A stretch of DNA of 42,194 nucleotides from an uncultured Anaerovibrio sp. GTDB lineage: Bacteria > Bacillota > Negativicutes > Selenomonadales > Selenomonadaceae. Location: positions 1 through 42,194 of the forward strand of contig CAKPVW010000013.1 in the NCBI GenBank assembly GCA_934196075.1, written 5' to 3'. Numbering within the stretch: the stretch's first letter is position 1; every line of letters starts with the position of its first letter. Positions 6,807-15,042 of this stretch are shown in pieces. The notes beneath the pieces are model-generated. The model was not told where the DNA came from, made no database searches, and saw only the letters and a program-made list of their open reading frames with translations. A program made the position numbers and the translations under genes.

Positions 6807-7835
6807 TTATACTAATTCAGCAATCTCATAGAGCAGCTTCTCAGAATCAGCCCAGCCCAGACATGGATCTGTAATAGATTTGCCGTAGCAATGCGCACCA
6901 ATCTTCTGATTGCCTGGCTCAATATAGCTTTCAATCATAAGTCCCTTGACCAGCTTCTTAATATCATCAGCATGATTGCGGCTATGAATAATCTCCTTAG
7001 CAATGCGAATCTGCTCCTGATACTTTTTACCAGAATTGCTGTGATTGGTATCTACAATACAAGCTGGATTCTGCAAATCACGCTGAGCGTAGAGATCGCT
7101 TAATAAACGAAGATCCTCATAATGATAGTTTGGCTGATTCTGACCACGCTTGTTCACGGAACCACGTAGAATAGTATGAGCCAATGGGTTGCCTGGGGTA
7201 TGGGCTGCATAGTTACGGAAAATGAAATCATGAGGCACCTGAGCAGCCACTACAGAATTTAACATAACACTTAAATCGCCGCCAGTTGGATTCTTCATGC
7301 CTACAGGTACATCACAGCCACTGGCTACCAAACGATGATACTGATTTTCAGAGGAACGGGCACCTACCGCAATATAGGACATAATATCAGACAGATAAGG
7401 CAGATTGTCTGGATAAAGCATTTCATCTGCTGTAGAGAAGCCTGTTTCCTGCAAAACCTTCATATGGAGATGGCGAATTGCAATAATACCCTCCAGCAAA
7501 TCCGGTTTCTTCTCTGGATCTGGCTGATGCATCATACCCATATACCCCTCACCAGTAGTTCTTGGCTTATTGGTGTAGATACGTGGAATAATAATCAGCT
7601 TGTCCTTGGTCTTTTCCTGTACATCTACCAAGCGGGAAACATAATCCAGAACAGCTTCCTCATTGTCAGCTGAGCATGGGCCGATAATAGCTATAAATTT
7701 ATCGCTTTCACCAGTAAAGACCTTGCGAATTTCCTCATCTCGCTCCTGCTTCTTGGCTGCCAGCTCTGGTGCCAAAGGAAATTCCTGACGAATTTCTTCC
7801 GGTGTTGGTAATTTGGTTACAAAGGTGAATCCCAT
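6807..7835 (-). CDS. aroF: 3-deoxy-7-phosphoheptulonate synthase (DAHP synthase, AroF/G/H type I)
   Basis: This cytosolic enzyme joins phosphoenolpyruvate and erythrose 4-phosphate, the first step of the shikimate pathway. The protein has 342 residues and type I alpha architecture. IGPCSADN (PEP and metal binding), RIYTNKPRTTGEGYMG, KNPTGGDLS and the late DTNHSNSGKK and IGAHCYGKSITDPCLGW motifs are all present. I chose the ATG at 7835, 8 nt after AAAGGAG; the upstream TTG would overlap that ribosome-binding site. Feedback specificity (Phe, Tyr or Trp) cannot be told. The only upstream regulatory signal seen is a TATAAT-containing promoter around 7900, with no T-box. It is probably co-transcribed with fabK. 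Confidence 0.93.
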   Translation of the reverse strand: MGFTFVTKLPTPEEIRQEFPLAPELAAKKQERDEEIRKVFTGESDKFIAIIGPCSADNEEAVLDYVSRLVDVQEKTKDKLIIIPRIYTNKPRTTGEGYMGMMHQPDPEKKPDLLEGIIAIRHLHMKVLQETGFSTADEMLYPDNLPYLSDIMSYIAVGARSSENQYHRLVASGCDVPVGMKNPTGGDLSVMLNSVVAAQVPHDFIFRNYAAHTPGNPLAHTILRGSVNKRGQNQPNYHYEDLRLLSDLYAQRDLQNPACIVDTNHSNSGKKYQEQIRIAKEIIHSRNHADDIKKLVKGLMIESYIEPGNQKIGAHCYGKSITDPCLGWADSEKLLYEIAELV

Positions 7836-7950
7836 ATATATTGCTCCTTTCAATTCAAGGGCAGGTTATGCAAAAAGTCCCCCGCTGAAAATTGTTTTCT
7901 ACCATTATAACACGATTCCTATGAGAAAATAAAGCAAAGACTGTCCTCTT

Positions 7951-7977
7951 AACATAATTTATCCAACAAATTATGTT
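7951..7977 (-). terminator. Inverted repeat at the end of the MFS gene
   Basis: Perfect 10-bp arms (7951-7960 and 7968-7977) enclose a 7-nt loop and overlap the MFS stop codon. There is no clear T-run on the minus strand. It may be a weak terminator or a 3'-end stabiliser. Confidence 0.4.
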
Positions 7978-9206
7978 GTCTCTAAATGCCTTTTATGCTT
8001 ATGCAGTACCATACATGCATAGAAAACAAAGGCACAGGCAGCAGCTATAGATGAACACAGATACAAGGCTCTAAAGCCATAAATAGGTACAATATTTCCC
8101 AGTACCGCCGGCCCAATGCCATTACCTGCATCCAAGGCTATATACAGAGTTGAGGTAGCCAGACTGTATCTATCCGGGGTAACATTCTGTACCGCAATTG
8201 CCTGCCCTGCGGGCGGCACTGTACCATAACCAATAGCCACCAAGGCTGCTCCCAATAACAGCATAGCATTGCTTTCTGCCTCTGCTACAGCCAAAAAACC
8301 AAAAATCATACAGAAAAGTACAGGCAGCATGACCACATTGTTTCCCCACCTATCCAAAGCCATACCAGAAAGAGGTCTTGATATCAGGCAGGTAATGGAA
8401 TAAACCACATAAAACAGACTGCCCCCCAGCAATAGCCCTATGGCCTCACTATAGGCGCCAATGTAGCTCATCACCCCAGAATATCCCACGGCACTTAGCA
8501 TAGCCACTACAGCAATCCCCAAGGCCTTCGGCTCAATAAAACTGCTGATGGACCACCCCTGATGAGCCAGCAGGCGGGACTTTAGCTTCTCATCCAGCTC
8601 CGGCACATGGAGTACCATAACCATCAGCATAAGCACCGCAGCAATTATATCGCTGACCACCATAGCATAAAGAGGATTTATCTGAGGCAGCACCACCCCT
8701 AAGAATGGTCCGATAGCCGCTCCCATAGTCATACTAAGGCTAAAATACCCCAGACCTTCTCCTCTACGGCTGACAGGTACAATGTCTACGCTGACAGCAC
8801 CAAAAACCGTAGCTACACAGCCATAGGCAATACCATGAATCAATCTTAGGGCAAACAGTCCACTTATACCAGCAACAATATGATAGCATAGGGTGCATAT
8901 ACCATAGGCTGCCGCTGATAGCAGCATCATTTTCCGTCGGCCCACCTGCTCCAGATATTTACCAGCAAAAATTCTAGCCACCAAAGCGCTAATAATAAAT
9001 ATACTAGAGGCAAAACCTGCCTGATTAACACTAGCCCCAAAATCCGCCATAGCCATTTTGGTAGTAAATATCATATAGAGATAAAAAACCACGAAAACAA
9101 AAAAATATGCCACTAAATGCATGATATAGTTTTTCGTCCACAAAGGATCCTTTTTCCCAGATGCAAAATCATTGCCACCAAATTCCCGATTATGTTTTTC
9201 CACCAT
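7971..9206 (-). CDS. Major facilitator superfamily transporter
   Basis: The protein has 411 residues with about 12 hydrophobic segments. The loop 2-3 signature region GKYLEQVGRRKMML, the motif C-like stretch MTMGAAIGPFLGVVLP and a large central cytoplasmic loop (about residues 200-225) identify an MFS drug/proton-antiporter-like (DHA1) carrier. The substrate is unknown, and efflux is more likely than uptake on general resemblance. The gene stands alone, with an upstream AT-rich promoter region (9207-9300). Its neighbours (aroF and the propionate cluster) do not suggest a substrate. Confidence 0.85.
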   Translation of the reverse strand: MVEKHNREFGGNDFASGKKDPLWTKNYIMHLVAYFFVFVVFYLYMIFTTKMAMADFGASVNQAGFASSIFIISALVARIFAGKYLEQVGRRKMMLLSAAAYGICTLCYHIVAGISGLFALRLIHGIAYGCVATVFGAVSVDIVPVSRRGEGLGYFSLSMTMGAAIGPFLGVVLPQINPLYAMVVSDIIAAVLMLMVMVLHVPELDEKLKSRLLAHQGWSISSFIEPKALGIAVVAMLSAVGYSGVMSYIGAYSEAIGLLLGGSLFYVVYSITCLISRPLSGMALDRWGNNVVMLPVLFCMIFGFLAVAEAESNAMLLLGAALVAIGYGTVPPAGQAIAVQNVTPDRYSLATSTLYIALDAGNGIGPAVLGNIVPIYGFRALYLCSSIAAACAFVFYACMVLHKHKRHLETT

Positions 9207-9322
9207 ATACTGCCTTCTTCCCTATAGTATATATGTATAAAATGTATCAACATTATGTAATATAGCACCATTTGTTAGTGTATATCAATAGGCAGTTATA
9301 TTTTTGTGAATTTCCAAATAAA

Positions 9323-9358
9323 AAGTGCCGTATTGGCACAAGACCAATACGACACTAA
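9323..9358 (-). terminator. Terminator of the propionate cluster
   Basis: On the minus strand a 13-bp stem with one mismatch (AGTGTCGTATTGG paired with CCAATACGGCACT) is followed by a TTTT run. It lies about 15 nt after the biotin-carrier stop codon and closes the long operon. Confidence 0.8.
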
Positions 9359-9371
9359 AAATTTTATTTTT

Positions 9372-9773
9372 TTAGCCGATTACAGCCAGAACATCGCCGG
9401 ACTGTACAGCCTGGCCAGCTGCTACATTGATAGCCTTTACGGTACCATCAACAGGAGCAACGATCTCGTTCTGCATCTTCATAGCCTCGAGAATGAGAAC
9501 TACTTCGCCAGCCTTTACAGCCTGACCAACAGAAGCTACCAGCTTGATAACCTTGCCTGGCATTGGTGCATTAACAGCGGACTCACCAGCTGCAGGTGCT
9601 GCTGCTGGGCCTGCTGGTGCTGCAGGTGCAGGAGCTGCTGCTGGAGCAGGAGCTGCTACTGGAGCTGGTGCAGGTGCTGCTGGAGCCTTAGGGGCTGGTG
9701 CGCCTGCTGCCTTTACTTCCTCAACCTCAACCTCATAGGCAGTGCCGTTTACAGTAATGTTGAACTTTTTCAT
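9372..9773 (-). CDS. mmdC: Biotin carrier (gamma) subunit of methylmalonyl-CoA decarboxylase
   Basis: The protein has 133 residues. A short N-terminal beta segment is followed by a flexible Ala/Pro-rich linker (about 24-64) and a biotinyl domain (about 65-133) with the biotinylation site EAMKM. In the Na+-pumping decarboxylase, the carrier takes the carboxyl group from methylmalonyl-CoA on MmdA and delivers it to the membrane beta subunit. It lies directly downstream of mmdA, 38 nt apart, as the last gene of the cluster. The same domain occurs in oxaloacetate and glutaconyl-CoA decarboxylases, so the assignment rests on context. Confidence 0.88.
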   Translation of the reverse strand: MKKFNITVNGTAYEVEVEEVKAAGAPAPKAPAAPAPAPVAAPAPAAAPAPAAPAGPAAAPAAGESAVNAPMPGKVIKLVASVGQAVKAGEVVLILEAMKMQNEIVAPVDGTVKAINVAAGQAVQSGDVLAVIG

Positions 9774-9811
9774 CTAATATACCTCCAAATTTTAATGATA
9801 CTAGCTATCTC

Positions 9812-11347
9812 TTACAATGGAATATTACCATGCTTCTTGGCAGGCATGGATTCACGCTTGCTTGCACAAGCATTCAAAGCAGTAATAATCAATGGACGAG
9901 TCTCGCATGGCTCAATTACCATATCAGCATAGCCACGCTCAGCAGCCTTGTATGGAGTAGCAAACTCATCTACATAAGCCTGAGTATTCTTAGCCTTCTG
10001 CTCTGGCTCATCACGCTTGAAGATAATATTAGCTGCACCAGCAGGGCCCATAACTGCGATCTCAGAAGTAGGCCATGCCATAACCTGATCAGCACCCAGC
10101 TCACGGCAGCACATAGCAATGTAGGAACCACCATAGGCTTTACGAGTGATAACAGTAATCTTTGGCACAGTAGCCTCAGAGTATGCATACAGCATCTTGG
10201 CACCATGACGAATAATACCGCCATGCTCCTGACCAACACCTGGCAGGAAACCTGGTACATCTACCAGATTTACCAGAGGAATATTGTAGGCATCACAGAA
10301 ACGGATAAAGCGTGCAGACTTATCAGATGCATCAATATCCAGGCAGCCACCCATAACCTTTGGCTGGTTGGCAATAATACCAACGGTACGGCCATCAAAA
10401 CGGGCAAAGCAACAAATGATATTGGTAGCAAAATGCTGATGAACCTCATAGAACTGGCCATCATCAACCAACATCCTGATAATATCCTTCATGTCATAAG
10501 GAGCATTTGGATTGTCAGGAATAACAGTGTTCAACTCTGGATCCATACGGTTTGGATCATCGTTGGTAGCAACGATAGGAGTCTCCTCCATGTTGTTGCT
10601 TGGCAGGAAGCTCAGCAGATAACGAATCTGCTGAATGCAGTCATCCTCATTAGCTGCTACAAAGTGAGCAACACCAGACTTGGAGTTATGAGTAACTGCA
10701 CCACCCAGAGCCTCAGCAGTTACTTCCTCATAGGTTACGGATTTGATAACTGCAGGACCAGTAATAAACATCTGGGAAGTTTTATCTACCATGTAGATAA
10801 AGTCAGTAATAGCTGGAGAATATACAGCACCGCCGGCACAAGGTCCCATGATTACAGAAATCTGAGGAACTACGCCAGAAGCAGCAGTATTGCGGTAGAA
10901 GATACCTGCATAACCAGACAGAGCATCTACAGCCTCCTGAATACGTGCACCACCGGAATCATTAATGCCGATAATAGGTGCACCCATCTTCATGGCCAGA
11001 TCCTGAACCTTCCAGATCTTCTTGGCATGCATCTCACCCAGAGAACCACCCTCAACGGTGAAATCCTGTGCAAATGCATATACCAGACGGCCATCAACAG
11101 TACCATAACCAGTAACAACACCCTCTGCTGGCAGGTCCTTCTTCTCCTGACCAAAATTGGTGCAACGATGCTTTACGAACTGATCCAGCTCAATGAAGGA
11201 GCCTTCATCAAAGAGCTTTTCCAGACGCTCACGAGCAGTCATCTTGCCTTTTGCATGCTGCTTCTCAATGCGCTTTTCACCACCGCCCTGAAGGATATGT
11301 GCCTTCTTGGCGTTCATAAGTTCAATTTTTTCCTGAACTGTAGCCAT
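9812..11347 (-). CDS. mmdA: Methylmalonyl-CoA decarboxylase alpha subunit (carboxyltransferase)
   Basis: The protein has 511 residues, matching the usual length of MmdA and propionyl-CoA carboxylase beta chains. It has two crotonase-like carboxyltransferase domains. The first contains FTVEGGSLGEMHAKKI and GGARIQE; the second contains DVPGFLPG and RKAYGGSYIAMCC. It transfers CO2 from (S)-methylmalonyl-CoA to the biotin of the gamma subunit, producing propionyl-CoA. The ATG follows GAGGAGG. It sits between the epimerase and biotin-carrier genes, which supports the decarboxylase role over an ATP-dependent propionyl-CoA carboxylase, as no biotin carboxylase gene is present. Confidence 0.93.
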   Translation of the reverse strand: MATVQEKIELMNAKKAHILQGGGEKRIEKQHAKGKMTARERLEKLFDEGSFIELDQFVKHRCTNFGQEKKDLPAEGVVTGYGTVDGRLVYAFAQDFTVEGGSLGEMHAKKIWKVQDLAMKMGAPIIGINDSGGARIQEAVDALSGYAGIFYRNTAASGVVPQISVIMGPCAGGAVYSPAITDFIYMVDKTSQMFITGPAVIKSVTYEEVTAEALGGAVTHNSKSGVAHFVAANEDDCIQQIRYLLSFLPSNNMEETPIVATNDDPNRMDPELNTVIPDNPNAPYDMKDIIRMLVDDGQFYEVHQHFATNIICCFARFDGRTVGIIANQPKVMGGCLDIDASDKSARFIRFCDAYNIPLVNLVDVPGFLPGVGQEHGGIIRHGAKMLYAYSEATVPKITVITRKAYGGSYIAMCCRELGADQVMAWPTSEIAVMGPAGAANIIFKRDEPEQKAKNTQAYVDEFATPYKAAERGYADMVIEPCETRPLIITALNACASKRESMPAKKHGNIPL

Positions 11348-11386
11348 TTTTTACCTCCTCAACAGCCCTATCTATGGCTGAATTAT

Positions 11387-11809
11387 TTATCTGTCCTCGT
11401 GCTGGCAGAGCTCCAGGAGCACGCCAAAGGTGGATTTTGGATGTACAAATGCAATATCTGCACCGCCTGCACCCTTACGAGGCTTGGTATCAATCATCTT
11501 GATGCCCTTTTCCTGCAATTCTGCAATAGCTGCAGGGAGATCATCTACACGGAGAGCAATGTGCTGAATACCACCACGGCCACCGTTCTTCTCAATAAAT
11601 TTGGCAATTGGGCTATCTGGCTCAGTTGCTGCCAAAAGCTCAATCTCAGAGCCGTTTGGAGTTGGATTGAAAGTTGTCGTAACCTTCTGCTCAGCTACAG
11701 TTTCCTGACCAGTGCAAGGAAGTCCGATTGCGGTCCAGAAATTCTGAGTCTCGTCCAAATCATTTACAGCAATACCAATGTGGTCTACACCTAAAATCTT
11801 GAATGCCAT
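11387..11809 (-). CDS. mce: Methylmalonyl-CoA epimerase
   Basis: The protein has 140 residues forming a vicinal-oxygen-chelate (glyoxalase-like) fold of two beta-alpha-beta-beta-beta repeats. DHIGIAVNDL at the start carries the first metal histidine, and GGRGGIQHIALRVDD carries the second. A C-terminal FVHPKSTFGVLLELCQ supplies the metal/catalytic glutamate. It interconverts (R)- and (S)-methylmalonyl-CoA, linking the B12 mutase to the decarboxylase. It lies 39 nt before mmdA and 23 nt after the MeaB gene in one transcription unit. Confidence 0.95.
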   Translation of the reverse strand: MAFKILGVDHIGIAVNDLDETQNFWTAIGLPCTGQETVAEQKVTTTFNPTPNGSEIELLAATEPDSPIAKFIEKNGGRGGIQHIALRVDDLPAAIAELQEKGIKMIDTKPRKGAGGADIAFVHPKSTFGVLLELCQHEDR

Positions 11810-11832
11810 TTAGCATACCCCCTAAAATACAA

Positions 11833-12855
11833 TTACTCTTTTAGCATATCATGCATAACATTAGCTACCACAGTATAAGGATCGGTTTCCCGCTTCTTAA
11901 TCTGCTCTACATATTCATCCAGCTTACCGGAATCTTCCAGTCTGCTAGTAATGTACTTGCCAATGTTGCTATGTAGAACATCCAGCATTTCATTCTTGGA
12001 ACGTTCAGTGCGACGCTTCTGAAGAATTCCTGTCTCACTGATGTACTTGAAATGCTTTTCGATATTCTCAATGGTTTCAGTGATGCCTTCATTCTGACTG
12101 GCTATAACCTTTTGGATAGGTGGACGCCATGCATTTCCCACAGCATGCTTTGCTACATTGAGATGGTGGAACTGATCAGCCAAAGCCTTTTCAGTATCTG
12201 TCTGTTCCATCTGCATGCCATGCGCATCCAAATCCAGCATCATATTCAGTTCACGAACCAGCTTATCAGCACCATCATGGTCAGCCTTGTTGATGGTAAA
12301 TACATCACCTATCTCCAAGATACCTGCCTTGATAGCCTGAATATCATCACCCATGCCAGGGATTAACACAACCATGGTTGTATCCGCAGCCTTTACAATG
12401 TCAACCTCAGACTGTCCTACGCCTACGGTCTCGACGAAAATTACATCCTTGCCGAAGGCATCCATCGCCTTGATGGCATCCGCAGTCTTATGTGACAATC
12501 CACCCAGGCTGCCGCGGGTTCCCATACTACGAATGAAAACGCCCTCGTCCATAGTCAGGCCGTTCATACGAATACGATCACCTAGGATAGCACCACCAGT
12601 AAATGGGCTCGTAGGATCAATGGCAATAATACCAACAGTCTTTCCCTGAGCACGATAAGCTTTAGCCAGCTTATCAGTCAGGGTACTTTTGCCTGCTCCT
12701 GGAGGACCAGTAATTCCCAGGACAAAAGCATGACCTGTATGAGGATAGAGCCGCTTCATTATGTCCACAGCCTCATCATACTCATTTTCAATAGCAGTGA
12801 TAGCACGGGATAAAGCTAGCCGGTTGCCCTTTAACAATTCTTCTACAATGTCCAT
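11833..12855 (-). CDS. meaB: MeaB/ArgK-type G-protein chaperone of methylmalonyl-CoA mutase
   Basis: This cytosolic GTPase guards and reloads adenosylcobalamin in methylmalonyl-CoA mutase. The protein has 340 residues. The P-loop GITGPPGAGKST is followed by the switch region ETVGVGQSE, the NKAD base-recognition motif and a helical C-terminal dimerisation region. I chose the ATG at 12855, preceded by GGTGGTG; an in-frame start at 12945 adds 30 residues unlike the family and runs through an intercistronic hairpin. It sits between the small mutase subunit and the epimerase, as expected for its role. Confidence 0.92.
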   Translation of the reverse strand: MDIVEELLKGNRLALSRAITAIENEYDEAVDIMKRLYPHTGHAFVLGITGPPGAGKSTLTDKLAKAYRAQGKTVGIIAIDPTSPFTGGAILGDRIRMNGLTMDEGVFIRSMGTRGSLGGLSHKTADAIKAMDAFGKDVIFVETVGVGQSEVDIVKAADTTMVVLIPGMGDDIQAIKAGILEIGDVFTINKADHDGADKLVRELNMMLDLDAHGMQMEQTDTEKALADQFHHLNVAKHAVGNAWRPPIQKVIASQNEGITETIENIEKHFKYISETGILQKRRTERSKNEMLDVLHSNIGKYITSRLEDSGKLDEYVEQIKKRETDPYTVVANVMHDMLKE

Positions 12856-12898
12856 TCTGCACCACCAATAAGTACAATGACATAACGGCCTGCTACCC

Positions 12899-12923
12899 GG
12901 AAGCAGTCTATTTAGACCACTCC
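12899..12923 (-). other. Intercistronic hairpin before meaB
   Basis: An imperfect stem (GGAGTGGTCT paired with AGACTGCTTCC around AAAT) lies in the 106-nt gap between the small mutase gene and meaB. All other gaps in this cluster are under 40 nt. It may mark an mRNA processing site or lower meaB expression. Confidence 0.4.
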
Positions 12924-12961
12924 GAATAGCGACCGCATCTGTCACAATTATTTACTACAGC

Positions 12962-13354
12962 TTATTTTACGTTAGCCTTGATAAAGTCTACAATAGCGCT
13001 GGTAGGAGTACCAGGAGTGAATACCTCAGATACACCTGCTTCCTTCAGAGCTGGAATATCAGTCTCAGGAATAACGCCGCCGCCGATAATCAAAACATCA
13101 TCCATGCCCTTCTCGCGAACCAAATTTACAACCTTAGGGAACAGATGTGGATGAGCACCGGAAAGAATGGACATTGCCACAACATTTACGTCCTCCTGCA
13201 GAGCTGCCTCAGCAATCTGCTCAGGAGTCTGACGAAGACCAGTATAAATAACCTCAAAACCTGCATCGCGGAGTGCACGAGCAACAACCTTAGCACCACG
13301 ATCATGGCCATCCAGGCCTGGTTTTGCAACTAAAACTCTAATACGCTTTTCCAT
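12962..13354 (-). CDS. mcmA2: Methylmalonyl-CoA mutase, small cobalamin-binding subunit
   Basis: The protein has 130 residues, a complete B12-binding domain. The signature [10 protein letters not shown] (DxHxxG, with His supplying the lower axial cobalt ligand) is at about residues 11-20. It is followed by [12 protein letters not shown] and GGGVIPETD, which contact the nucleotide tail. With the large subunit it isomerises succinyl-CoA to (R)-methylmalonyl-CoA. Splitting the cobalamin domain from the catalytic domain differs from the single long MutB chain of many bacteria. It starts 23 nt after the large-subunit stop, with GGAGGTA as ribosome-binding site. Confidence 0.93.
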   Translation of the reverse strand: MEKRIRVLVAKPGLDGHDRGAKVVARALRDAGFEVIYTGLRQTPEQIAEAALQEDVNVVAMSILSGAHPHLFPKVVNLVREKGMDDVLIIGGGVIPETDIPALKEAGVSEVFTPGTPTSAIVDFIKANVK

Positions 13355-13377
13355 TTCTATGTACCTCCAACTACTAA

Positions 13378-15024
13378 TTACAGATTTACATGAGCCTCAT
13401 ACTCACCAAATACTTCACGCATTACACCGCAAATCTCACCGAGAGTTGCATAGGTGTGTACAGCCTTCAGAATATGTGGCATCAGGTTCTCATTCTCATC
13501 CTGGCAAGCAGCCTTCAGATCAGCCAAGGCAGCCTTTACAGCATCATTGTCACGCTTAGCCTTCATGGCATGGAGACGCTCACACTGAGCAACGCCTACG
13601 GAAGCATCTACCTTCAGCAGACCCTTTGGAGGTTCTTCCTCAACCTGGAACTTATTAACACCAACGATGGTCTTTGCACCAGACTCAACATCCATCTGCC
13701 ACTTATAAGCAGAATCCTGGATTTCCTTCTGGATGTAGCCCTTCTCAATAGCAGCAACAGCACCGCCGATTTCATCAATCTTGTTAATATATTCCCATGC
13801 TTCCTTCTCAATCTTGTTGGTAAGAGCCTCTACATAGTAGGAGCCAGCCAATGGATCGATGACATCAGCCAGACCGGACTCATAAGCAACAATCTGCTGA
13901 GTACGCAGAGCTATCATTACAGATTCCTCAGTTGGCAGAGCCAAAGCCTCATCACGGGAGTTAGTGTGAAGGGACTGAGTACCACCCATAACAGCTGCTG
14001 CAGTCTGAAGAGCAACACGTACAATGTTGTTATTAGGCTGCTGTGCAGTCAGCATGGAACCTGCAGTCTGGGTATGAACACGCAGCATCATGGACTTTGG
14101 CTTCTCAGCGTGGAAACGCTCCTTCATAACCTTTGCCCATACACGGCGGGAAGCACGGAACTTGGCAACCTCTTCCAGAACATTGTTATGTGCATTCCAG
14201 AAGAAGGAAAGACGACCTGCGAAATCATCGATATGCAGACCAGCCTTAATAGCAGCCTCGCAATATGCAATACCATCAGCAATGGTAAATGCAATCTCCT
14301 GAGAAGCGGTAGAACCAGCCTCACGGATATGATAACCGGAAATGGAAATAGTATTCCACTTTGGAACATTCTTGGAGCAATACTCAAAGATATTGGTAAT
14401 CAGACGCATGGATGGACGTGGAGGGAAGATATAGGTACCACGTGCAGCATACTCCTTCAAAATATCATTCTGAATAGTACCCTTCAGCTGATCAGCAGGT
14501 ACACCCTGCTTCTCTGCAACGGCAATGTACATAGCCAGCAGAACAGATGCAGGAGCATTGATGGTCATAGAAGTAGAAACCTTGCCCAGATCGATCTTGT
14601 CGAAGAGAACTTCCATATCAGCAAGGGAGTCAATAGCAACACCAACCTTGCCTACCTCGCCCTCAGAAATAGCATCATCGGAATCATAGCCAATCTGAGT
14701 AGGCAGGTCGAAAGCACAAGACAGACCAGTAGCACCGGACTCAATCAAATAGCGATAGCGCTTGTTGGACTCTGCGGCAGTGGAGAAACCTGCATACATA
14801 CGCATAGTCCAGAAACGACCACGATACATGGTAGGCTGTACGCCACGGGTATATGGATACATGCCAGGGAAACCAATCTCATCAGTATAATCAGTCTCCT
14901 TGATATCCAATGGAGTGTACAGACGCTGCTCTGGCAGGTGTGGACGCTCTGGGAAGCGGGAAATTGCCTTCTCTACGCTGGCATTATATTTATCTAAACC
15001 AGCCTGAATTTTTTCATTGCTCAT
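13378..15024 (-). CDS. mcmA1: Methylmalonyl-CoA mutase, large catalytic subunit
   Basis: The protein has 548 residues, only the substrate-binding TIM barrel of the mutase, ending before a cobalamin domain. The CoA-channel motif with [16 protein letters not shown] lies about residues 66-81, followed by [26 protein letters not shown] and the C-terminal half, with [26 protein letters not shown], are typical. It acts with the small subunit encoded next to it. It lies 18 nt downstream of the CoA-transferase gene. Other B12 acyl-CoA mutases (such as isobutyryl-CoA mutase) are related, but the epimerase and decarboxylase neighbours support methylmalonyl-CoA. Confidence 0.94.
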   Translation of the reverse strand: MSNEKIQAGLDKYNASVEKAISRFPERPHLPEQRLYTPLDIKETDYTDEIGFPGMYPYTRGVQPTMYRGRFWTMRMYAGFSTAAESNKRYRYLIESGATGLSCAFDLPTQIGYDSDDAISEGEVGKVGVAIDSLADMEVLFDKIDLGKVSTSMTINAPASVLLAMYIAVAEKQGVPADQLKGTIQNDILKEYAARGTYIFPPRPSMRLITNIFEYCSKNVPKWNTISISGYHIREAGSTASQEIAFTIADGIAYCEAAIKAGLHIDDFAGRLSFFWNAHNNVLEEVAKFRASRRVWAKVMKERFHAEKPKSMMLRVHTQTAGSMLTAQQPNNNIVRVALQTAAAVMGGTQSLHTNSRDEALALPTEESVMIALRTQQIVAYESGLADVIDPLAGSYYVEALTNKIEKEAWEYINKIDEIGGAVAAIEKGYIQKEIQDSAYKWQMDVESGAKTIVGVNKFQVEEEPPKGLLKVDASVGVAQCERLHAMKAKRDNDAVKAALADLKAACQDENENLMPHILKAVHTYATLGEICGVMREVFGEYEAHVNL

Positions 15025-15042
15025 AATTTCAAAAACCCCCTA

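Noticed and set aside
7836..7950. Possible T-box or amino-acid riboswitch before DAHP synthase
   Set aside because: There is no T-box sequence (TGGNACCGCG-like) and no terminator/antiterminator pair in this short leader.
9601..9720. Apparent tandem repeat (GCTGGTGCT-like units)
   Set aside because: This is the Ala/Pro linker of the biotin carrier. The periodicity comes from repeated Ala and Pro codons, not a DNA repeat element.
9830..11794. Very long open frame (654 codons) on the plus strand opposite mmdA and the epimerase gene
   Set aside because: It lies antisense to two clearly recognised genes, has no ribosome-binding site or domain, and its composition is that of a mirrored coding strand. 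Biased codon use in highly expressed genes removes stop codons from the opposite frame.
13390..14997. 535-codon open frame opposite the large mutase gene
   Set aside because: Same explanation: an antisense shadow of a highly expressed gene, with no protein-family features.
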